Both the position numbers and the translations under genes were made by a program. 64,000 nt of DNA, taken from Hymenobacter canadensis. Lineage in GTDB: Bacteria; Bacteroidota; Bacteroidia; Cytophagales; Hymenobacteraceae. Of this stretch, positions 58,476 through 64,000 are shown piece after piece. The stretch covers positions 2,480,001-2,544,000 of the forward strand of contig NZ_CP114767.1 of assembly GCF_027359925.1 (NCBI RefSeq), read 5' to 3'. Numbering within the stretch: the stretch's first letter is position 1; every line of letters starts with the position of its first letter. The notes under the pieces were generated by a model, which saw nothing but the letters and a program-made list of their open reading frames with translations, was not told the DNA's origin and did not search any database.

Positions 58476-58518
58476 GTTTTACAGGCGAATATCGATGCTC
58501 TAGTTATGGCAAAGCGAA

Positions 58519-58588
58519 TTGCTGAGAAGCCGCGTGGCGGCGACAGGTTTACCAGTAAACCTGTCGCCGCCACGCGGCTTCTCAGCAA
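58519..58588. repeat. Perfect 33-bp-arm palindrome with almost no loop
   Basis: Arms 58519-58551 and 58556-58588 are exact reverse complements, with CCAG between them. The arm begins TTGCTGAGAAGCCGCGTGGC. No T-tract is present. It is the longest near-loopless palindrome of the window and is not related to the others. Confidence 0.95.
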
Positions 58589-58843
58589 CTTGAATAAGCT
58601 ATGAAACGCACCTATGTGTCTCTGCTCTGGTGCATCGACTAGGGAGGAGCACATGCCTGATCGAAGCAGCTTTGCTACGGATTGCAACGGCCTTTGCACT
58701 GGCCTTATTCAGGAGAAATACGGCTCACGGCATGTGCTATCCCGGCGCTGCTGGCACCGCATTAGCTCCCTGCCTGCGGTCTGATAGAGTAGAGTAGCAA
58801 CATGATTACCACAAGCAACGCCCTGCCACTAAAGTACAGGCAC
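58589..58843. other. Gap with no recognised content
   Basis: About 255 bases between the loopless palindrome and the terminator of the OmpA gene. No reading frame of note, promoter match or further repeat is seen. Base composition is somewhat lower in GC than the genes. A decayed mobile or repeat element is possible. Confidence 0.4.
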
Positions 58844-58879
58844 AAAAAAAGCGGCCAGCTCAGGGAGCTGGCCGCTTTT
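58844..58879 (-). terminator. Terminator after the first OmpA/TSP3 gene
   Basis: GCGGCCAGCTC-AGG-GAGCTGGCCGC, 11 pairs, with an A7 and T4 flank, so that the minus strand ends in seven T residues. Confidence 0.92.
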
Positions 58880-58908
58880 GGCAGTTGGTTGGGTTGCGTG
58901 TCGCTCGA

Positions 58909-60495
58909 TTACTTGCGGCGGGGGGCTGGCTTACGGGCCGGAGCCTTTTTCACCGGGGCCTTAGGCGCAGCCTTCGGAGCGGCAGCAGGAATCTCGGGGG
59001 CCATACCGTACTTGGTTTCAGCAGGGTTCGGGTCACCGGGCAGGTACACATCGAACTCTACGCGGCGGTTCATGGCGCGACCGGCTTCTGTAGCGTTGTC
59101 GGCAATCGGCTTGGTTTCGCCATAGCCGTGCGATACGATACGGTCAGCAGCAATGCCTTTGCTCAGCATATACGTACGGGCCGAAGCAGCACGCTCATCC
59201 GACAGACGCAGGTTGTAGTTGTCGTCGCCTTTGTTATCGGCGTGAGCCGAGATACCGAGGCTGTAGTCTGGGTAGTCGTTGAGGATCTGCACCAGGCCGT
59301 TGAGCGTTGGGAAAGAGATAGGCTTCAGCGTAGCCTTGTCGAAGTCGAACTGGATGAACTTCGTGGCTTCCTGCAGCTTCTTCTTCTCTTCTACCTTCAT
59401 CTCAGGGCAGCCTTTGTTGGAAGCCGGACCTGGACGGTTCGGGCAGCGGTCCTGGTAATCCGGAACACCGTCGCCGTCTTTGTCGAGTGGGCAACCGGTG
59501 GCGTCTACTGCCACACCGGCTGGGGTGTTGGGGCACTTGTCGCTGGCATCGGTTACACCGTCGCCGTCAGCGTCGGGGCAGCCCTGCAGCTCGGCTTTGC
59601 CGGGGGTATCGGGGCACTTGTCGTCGCCGTCGCGCACGCCGTCACCGTCACGGTCGGGGCAACCTTCGAGGGCCGCCAAGCCTTTTTCGGTGGGGCACTT
59701 ATCCTGGTAATCCGGAACACCGTCGCCGTCGCCGTCAAGCGGGCAGCCGTTGGCGTCTACTGCTACACCAGCGGGGGTGCCGGGGCATTTGTCTTTGCGG
59801 TCCGAAACGCCATCGTTGTCTTCGTCAGCCTTTTTGCCGAGGGCAATGGTGAGGCCGGCCGAGTGCTGCAGGTACCGGTCGTCGAAGCTGTTGTCGTCGC
59901 GCACGGGGTCCTGGTCGATGTTGGCGCTCAGCGGAATGTGCTGGCCCGTCTGCACGAACAAGCCAACCGACTCGCTCAGGCGGAACGTAATACCGGCGGC
60001 ACCGTGCACGTCAAAATACGTGTCGCTGCCATCGAAAGCGCGCGAAACACCATTGCGGTTGATAACCCCGTCGGAGCTAACAAAAGCAGCACCGGGCGCA
60101 ATCAGCAGGTAAGGCTGGATGAAGGCGTTTTCCTTCAGCGCCCAGCCGTTGTTGAGCTTCAGTTTGAGGCCCAGGTTGGCGTTTACGATGTTAGCCTCGA
60201 AGAAGCTGCCGAACTGCGGCGCGCCAGCTACGGCATCATAATTCACCTTGCCATAGTTGAGGTGCAAACCCAGATCGAGGCCGGAAGTCAGGTAACGGCT
60301 GAAGGAGATGCCGCCGCCCAGTTTCCAGTTGTTCTCGTTGTTCCAGTACTGCGAGCCGAAGTTGCCTTTGTACTGAAGCGTGTTGGCCGACAGGCTGATA
60401 GCCGTTCGCTGGTCTGCGGTTTGAGCAAGTACGCTGGGCGCCGCCGCCAGTAGCGACATGCCCAGTGCGACGCTGGTGGTAAGAAGTTTTTTCAT
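58909..60495 (-). CDS. OmpA family protein with TSP3 repeats
   Basis: The 528-residue protein starts at 60495 with a signal peptide (MKKLLTTSVALGMSLLAAAP). An N-terminal beta barrel (about 25-220) is followed by six or so calcium-binding thrombospondin type 3 repeats (DxDxDGVPDxxDxCP) and an OmpA domain with the peptidoglycan-binding part (IQFDFDKATLKPISFPTLNG, SDERAASARTYMLSKGI). A Pro/Ala/Lys tail (KAAPKAPVKKAPARKPAPRR) ends it. It links outer membrane and cell wall. Paralogue of the next gene upstream. Confidence 0.93.
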   Translation of the reverse strand: MKKLLTTSVALGMSLLAAAPSVLAQTADQRTAISLSANTLQYKGNFGSQYWNNENNWKLGGGISFSRYLTSGLDLGLHLNYGKVNYDAVAGAPQFGSFFEANIVNANLGLKLKLNNGWALKENAFIQPYLLIAPGAAFVSSDGVINRNGVSRAFDGSDTYFDVHGAAGITFRLSESVGLFVQTGQHIPLSANIDQDPVRDDNSFDDRYLQHSAGLTIALGKKADEDNDGVSDRKDKCPGTPAGVAVDANGCPLDGDGDGVPDYQDKCPTEKGLAALEGCPDRDGDGVRDGDDKCPDTPGKAELQGCPDADGDGVTDASDKCPNTPAGVAVDATGCPLDKDGDGVPDYQDRCPNRPGPASNKGCPEMKVEEKKKLQEATKFIQFDFDKATLKPISFPTLNGLVQILNDYPDYSLGISAHADNKGDDNYNLRLSDERAASARTYMLSKGIAADRIVSHGYGETKPIADNATEAGRAMNRRVEFDVYLPGDPNPAETKYGMAPEIPAAAPKAAPKAPVKKAPARKPAPRRK

Positions 60496-60562
60496 GATGA
60501 GAAAAGTGTGGTGGTATCGCAACGTCACCGGCAGTGTGCATTGCCAGTTAGCCGCGAATTAG

Positions 60563-60587
60563 GGTGCTATACTTTTCCTGCCGGCCC
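60563..60587 (-). promoter_or_regulatory. Shared upstream element of the OmpA genes, copy 1
   Basis: On the minus strand GGGCCGGCAGGAAAAGTATAGCACCC lies about 70 bases before the ATG. The sister gene has GGGCCGGC and GTATAGCAC at nearly the same place. Likely promoter or 5-prime leader; role inferred. Confidence 0.5.
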
Positions 60588-60715
60588 AAGGTTGTGCTTA
60601 ATCAAGATTCTATTTCGCCTTGACCTGTTTTACCCCTTGTCCTACAGGCTTTTATTGATATATACATTCTCTATTATGTTTCAGATCCGCCTTAATTATA
60701 TAGCCCTCTACACAC

Positions 60716-60747
60716 AAAAGCGGCGAACCCACCGGGTCCGCCGCTTT
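60716..60747 (-). terminator. Terminator after the second OmpA/TSP3 gene
   Basis: AAAGCGGCG pairs with CGCCGCTTT, with an inner ACCC/GGGT pair. It lies 23 bases after the stop codon. Confidence 0.8.
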
Positions 60748-60770
60748 GGCTTGTTGGTACGCTGCCAGTA

Positions 60771-62240
60771 TTATGGCTGCGGCGTGCCGGGCACGAAGAA
60801 CTCGAAGTTGAATTCTACGCGGCGGTTCTGGCTCATATTCTTCGACGACGTGTTGGGCGACGATGGCTGGCTTTCACCGCGGCCTTCCGTCACGATGCGT
60901 GCAGGATCGAGCTGCTTGCCGGTGAAGTAGCGCTTCACCGAACCAGCGCGGCGCTCCGAGAGGCCCTGGTTGTACTCGTCGGTACCACGGCTATCGGCGT
61001 GGCCCACTACGCGCAGGCTGTACTCGGGGTGGTCCTTGAGGGCCTGCACCATCTTGTTCAGCGTGGGGTACGAAGCCGTAGTGATAACCGTGCTATTGGT
61101 GTTGAAGCGAACCGGCTTCTCCAGCGCCTTCACAGCTGGGTCGATGGTCATGGGGCAGCCATTGGCATCTACCCGCGAACCGGCCGGGGTGTCAGGGCAC
61201 TTGTCCACGTCGTCTTTCACGCCGTCGTTGTCGGCGTCAAGCACCAGCGGGCAGCCGTTGGCATCTACCTGGGTGCCAGCCGGGGTGCCGGGGCACTTGT
61301 CGTTTTTGTCGGCTACACCGTCGCCGTCAGCATCCGGGCAACCACGGAGGGCAGCCGTACCAGCTTCGTCTGGGCAGTCGTCTTCGGAGTCACGCACGCC
61401 GTCGTTGTCACGGTCGGGGCAGCCTTCGAGGGCGGCGGTGCCTTTCTCAGTGGGACACTTGTCCTGGTAATCAGCCACACCGTCGCCGTCGCCGTCAAGC
61501 GGGCAGCCGTTGGCATCTACAGCCACGCCCGAAGGCGTAGAGGGGCATTTGTCTTTGCGGTCGGGCACGCCGTCCATATCCTCGTCCTTGGCTTTGCCCA
61601 GGGCCACGGTAAGGCCCACGGTGTGCTGCAGGTAACGGTCATCCCAGGCATCGTTGTCGCGCACCGGGTCGCCATCAATGTTGGCTTTCAGCGGTACGTG
61701 TTGGCCGGTCTGCACGAACAGGCCTACTGCTTCGGAAAGGCGGAAGTTGATACCAGCGGCCCCGAACAGGTCGAAGTAGCTCTTGTCCTCATCCGTGCGC
61801 TGGCCGTTGAAAGTACCCTCGCGGCTGGTGAAGGCCCAGCCGGGCGCCGCCAGCAGGTAGGGCTGGATGAAAGCGTCTTCCTTCAGCGCCCAGCCGTTAT
61901 TCAGCTTCAGCTTGAGGGCCAGGTTCACGTTCACCACGTTGGTGCTGAAGTTGGAATTGAAGCGGGTGGCGCTTTGCTCAGGCGTGCTTTTCAGCTCCAC
62001 GTACGCACCGCTCAACCCCAGATCGAGGCCGGGCGTGAGGTAGCGGCTGAAGGTGATGCCGGGGCCGTAGTTGTTGTCGGACCACTTCCAGAAGTTGGAG
62101 CCGAAATTGCCCTTGTACTGGTAGGCGCTACCGTAGAGGCTGATGGCCGTTTTGCGGTCGGCAGTCTGGGCCTGTGCGCGGGGTGCGGCCGCCAGCAGGG
62201 TAAGTCCCAGCGCCACGCAGGGAGTTAGTAGGTTTCTCAT
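60771..62240 (-). CDS. OmpA family protein with TSP3 repeats
   Basis: The 489-residue protein starts at 62240 with a signal peptide (LLTPCVALGLTLLAAAPRAQ). It has the same arrangement as the gene downstream: barrel, TSP3 repeats (DKNDKCPGTPAGTQVDANGC and similar) and a C-terminal OmpA domain (PVRFNTNSTVITTASYPTLN, LSERRAGSVKRYFTGKQLD). The barrel segment NLALKLKLNNGWALKEDAFI is almost the same in both. This copy lacks the Pro/Lys tail. It probably arose by tandem duplication of gene and promoter. Confidence 0.93.
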   Translation of the reverse strand: MRNLLTPCVALGLTLLAAAPRAQAQTADRKTAISLYGSAYQYKGNFGSNFWKWSDNNYGPGITFSRYLTPGLDLGLSGAYVELKSTPEQSATRFNSNFSTNVVNVNLALKLKLNNGWALKEDAFIQPYLLAAPGWAFTSREGTFNGQRTDEDKSYFDLFGAAGINFRLSEAVGLFVQTGQHVPLKANIDGDPVRDNDAWDDRYLQHTVGLTVALGKAKDEDMDGVPDRKDKCPSTPSGVAVDANGCPLDGDGDGVADYQDKCPTEKGTAALEGCPDRDNDGVRDSEDDCPDEAGTAALRGCPDADGDGVADKNDKCPGTPAGTQVDANGCPLVLDADNDGVKDDVDKCPDTPAGSRVDANGCPMTIDPAVKALEKPVRFNTNSTVITTASYPTLNKMVQALKDHPEYSLRVVGHADSRGTDEYNQGLSERRAGSVKRYFTGKQLDPARIVTEGRGESQPSSPNTSSKNMSQNRRVEFNFEFFVPGTPQP

Positions 62241-62313
62241 AGCCAAAGCTTTTGGTGAACAGAATCGCCCCGAAAAAGGCCCGGCTTCACCGCCCGGCAC
62301 CCCTCAGGAATAG

Positions 62314-62336
62314 AGTGCTATACCTACAGCCGGCCC
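62314..62336 (-). promoter_or_regulatory. Shared upstream element of the OmpA genes, copy 2
   Basis: GGGCCGGCTGTAGGTATAGCACTC on the minus strand, about 75 bases before the ATG, corresponds to the element at 60563-60587. Confidence 0.5.
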
Positions 62337-62505
62337 GGAAAGTTGCTATCCGAGCCGGATTGGCCGGGGGTGGCTCCGGCACAATTCCGGGTTGGGAGGA
62401 CGCAAACCGGCGCCCTCAGTGCCTGATTTTCACGGCCAACCGCGCCGCCGCCCTGCCCCGGCGGGGCCCTTGCCAGCGGGTACCAACTTCCTGTCATAGT
62501 ACAAC

Positions 62506-62537
62506 AAAAAGCCGCCTGATTTCAGCAGGCGGCTTTT
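62506..62537 (-). terminator. Terminator after the aminopeptidase gene
   Basis: AAAAAGCCGCCTG-ATTTCAG-CAGGCGGCTTTT, with at least eight G-C pairs in the stem and five T residues on the minus strand. Confidence 0.88.
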
Positions 62538-62564
62538 CGGGATACAGCAGGTTTGGTAGTATGG

Positions 62565-63860
62565 CTACCGGGCGGCGGCCATCAGGCGCTCGATGTCGGC
62601 CACTTCCAGCGGGATATTCTTCATCAGGTCGTCGTTGCCGGTTTTGGTGATGAGAATGTCGTTTTCGAGGCGGATACCGAGGCCTTCCTCGCGAATGTAG
62701 ATGCCCGGCTCGCAGGTGTATACCATGCCCGGCTCAAAGGTGCGGTACTTGAAGCCCACGTCGTGCACGTCGAGGCCGAGGTAGTGGCTGGTGCCGTGCA
62801 TGAAATACTTCTTGTAGAGCGGCGCGGCGGGGTCCTGGTTCTTCACGTCGGCGGCGTTCAACAAGTCCAGCTCGATCAGCTGCTGCTCCATAAACTGGCC
62901 CACGGCGGCGTGGTACTCCTCAATATTACCGCCGGGCACCAGGCGGCTGGTGGCAAACTTCATCACCCGCAGCACGGCCTCGTACACGTCGCGCTGGCGC
63001 TTGGTGAACTGGCCGTTGATGGGGATGCTGCGCGAGAGGTCGGCGGCGTAGTTGGCGTATTCGGCCCCGAAGTCGAGCAGCATGACGTCGCCGTCTTTGC
63101 ATTCCCGGTCGTTGCTGACGTAGTGCAGGATGCAGGCGTTGGCGCCCGAGGCGATGATACTGCCGTAGGCCGGCCCGCGCGAGCCCTGGCGCAGAAACTC
63201 GTGGAAGATTTCGGCTTCAATCTCATACTCCATCACGCCGGGCTTCACGAAGCCCAGCAGGCGGCGGAAGGCGTCACCGGTGATGTCGGCGGCCTTTTGC
63301 ATCAGCCGGATTTCCTCGGGGCTCTTGATGGCGCGCAGCTGGTGCAGCAGGCGGGCGGCGCGGCGGTACTGGTGCAGCGGGTAGGCCTCGCGCAGCTCCT
63401 TGCCGAAGCGGGCGTCGCGGGTTTGCACGTCCACCGTGGCCCGGATGTGCTCATTGGAGTTGAGGTACACGTTTTCGGCCTCGTTCATGAGGGCCGGCAG
63501 CACGCTCTTAAAGGAGTCGAGCCACATGATGGTGCGCACGCCGGTTTGCGCGCGGGCCTGCTCCTTGGTGAGCTTGTAGCCTTCCCACACCAGAATATGC
63601 TCGGAGGTTTCCTTCAGAAACAGGATTTCGCGGTATTGCGGCAGCACCGCATCGGGGAAGATAACGAGGATGCTTTCCTCCTGATCAACGCCGCTGAGGT
63701 AGAACAGGTCGTTGTTCTGGCGGAAAGCCATGGTGCCGTCGGCGTTGGTCGGCAGCACGTCGTTGGAGTGGAAAATGGCCAGCGAGGCCGGCGGCAGCAG
63801 CTCGCGGAAGCGGCGGCGGTTTTCGGTGAACAGCTCGGGGGCAATGGAACCGTAGCGCAT
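62565..63860 (-). CDS. Xaa-Pro aminopeptidase (M24B family)
   Basis: The 431-residue protein starts at 63860 (MRYGSIAPELFTENRRRFRE). The N-terminal creatinase-like domain is followed by the pita-bread domain, with the metal ligands in order: LLDFGAEYANYAADLSRSIP (two Asp), HGTSHYLGLDVHD (His), YTCEPGIYI (Glu) and IRLENDILIT (Glu). The enzyme removes an N-terminal residue in front of proline. No signal peptide, so cytoplasmic. Length and motifs are those of PepP-type enzymes. It stands alone with a terminator. Confidence 0.95.
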   Translation of the reverse strand: MRYGSIAPELFTENRRRFRELLPPASLAIFHSNDVLPTNADGTMAFRQNNDLFYLSGVDQEESILVIFPDAVLPQYREILFLKETSEHILVWEGYKLTKEQARAQTGVRTIMWLDSFKSVLPALMNEAENVYLNSNEHIRATVDVQTRDARFGKELREAYPLHQYRRAARLLHQLRAIKSPEEIRLMQKAADITGDAFRRLLGFVKPGVMEYEIEAEIFHEFLRQGSRGPAYGSIIASGANACILHYVSNDRECKDGDVMLLDFGAEYANYAADLSRSIPINGQFTKRQRDVYEAVLRVMKFATSRLVPGGNIEEYHAAVGQFMEQQLIELDLLNAADVKNQDPAAPLYKKYFMHGTSHYLGLDVHDVGFKYRTFEPGMVYTCEPGIYIREEGLGIRLENDILITKTGNDDLMKNIPLEVADIERLMAAAR

Positions 63861-64000
63861 GGGGCGGGGCTTGGGTGGTGAAGACAGAAGGACGCGGCCG
63901 GGGCGCGCCGGCTGCAAGTTAGGAGAATGCCGGGAGCTGGTTTTGCCAGCCTGTTAGGACTTTTTTGATCCAGAGCGGCCCGCAGTTACGTATTATTGTA
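63861..64000. other. Upstream region of the aminopeptidase gene to the window edge
   Basis: 140 bases with no reading frame; no clear TAnnTTTG promoter was found. Nothing else is evident. Confidence 0.4.

Noticed and set aside
58331..58699. Minus-strand reading frame of 122 codons across the DUF4252 gene end and the loopless palindrome
   Set aside because: It runs antisense through a real gene end, a terminator and a palindrome, and shows no protein-like composition.
59430..59830. Tandem DNA repeats with regular spacing that could suggest a CRISPR-like array
   Set aside because: The period is set by the coding TSP3 repeats (DxDxDGVxDxxDxCP) of the OmpA gene. The units differ in sequence, and no cas genes are near.
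58885..60453. Long plus-strand reading frame of over 500 codons opposite the OmpA/TSP3 gene, with Val/Gly/Ala repeats
   Set aside because: It is the antisense of the TSP3 repeat region and of a high-GC gene; it has no family sequence and the opposite strand encodes a complete, recognisable protein.
60999..62228. Plus-strand reading frame of about 400 codons opposite the second OmpA gene
   Set aside because: Same reason: third-position GC bias leaves the antisense frame open. There is no promoter or family motif.
62553..63881. Plus-strand reading frame of about 440 codons opposite the aminopeptidase gene
   Set aside because: His/Val/Gly-rich antisense translation of a clear M24 peptidase.
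1..64000. Search for tRNA, rRNA, CRISPR arrays, transposases, integrases and phage genes
   Set aside because: By eye no cloverleaf with GGTTCGAATCC-type arm, no rRNA core sequence, no array and no transposase or integrase motif was seen in the gaps or frames.

Overview
The window reads as a chromosomal segment of a high-GC Bacteroidota, most likely Hymenobacter or a close Cytophagales relative. The supporting signs are the TAnnTTTG type -7 promoter elements in front of many genes, BlaI/M56, DUF5916, DUF5694, DUF1572, DUF4252, DUF4173-like and TSP3-OmpA families, a Rho factor with a very long disordered insert, and the gene order rpsP-rimM-trmD-rplS. Most of the content is housekeeping. I see no phage, insertion sequence with transposase, CRISPR array, rRNA or tRNA.

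Left part (1-18.9 kb, mostly minus strand): a truncated DUF5916 outer-membrane protein; a BlaI repressor overlapping an unusual M56 sensor, with three copies of one dyad operator; folB; a DivIVA-domain protein; a WD40 protein divergent from a phosphopantetheinyl transferase; a redoxin; a SirB1-family protein; PoxB; several DUF proteins; an acyl-CoA carboxylase beta subunit whose 3-prime end is present a second time as a 48-bp remnant downstream; and an amidase-MlaD pair divergent from an LptD-like gene.

Middle part (19-35 kb, mostly plus strand): lptD-like, panB, a pseudouridine synthase, a fatty acid desaturase, the rpsP/rimM/trmD/rplS ribosome block, an M1 peptidase followed by a pyrophosphatase-like lipoprotein without its active site, a 6-pyruvoyltetrahydropterin synthase overlapping folE, and a TIGR01777 epimerase.

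Right part (35-64 kb): PBP1A; a chain of small membrane proteins, a DUF4173-like protein and a winged-helix regulator that appears to share a CTTTG-N5-CAAAG operator; a methyltransferase/UbiA pair; DsbA-like, Rho, SerRS, OsmC, a heptosyltransferase-like GT9 and a PolX protein with an apparently dead polymerase site; two related lipoproteins; an EVE protein; DUF4252; two tandem OmpA/TSP3 proteins; and an Xaa-Pro aminopeptidase.

A striking property of the window is its intergenic DNA. At least fourteen gaps hold long inverted repeats (arms of about 20 to 47 bp) from many unrelated sequence families. They often fill the gap exactly, overlap stop codons, and in two cases seem to provide promoter elements or a start codon. 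Two regulatory circuits visible from operators (BlaI/M56 and winged-helix/membrane) and the duplicated carboxylase end are the other main points of interest.
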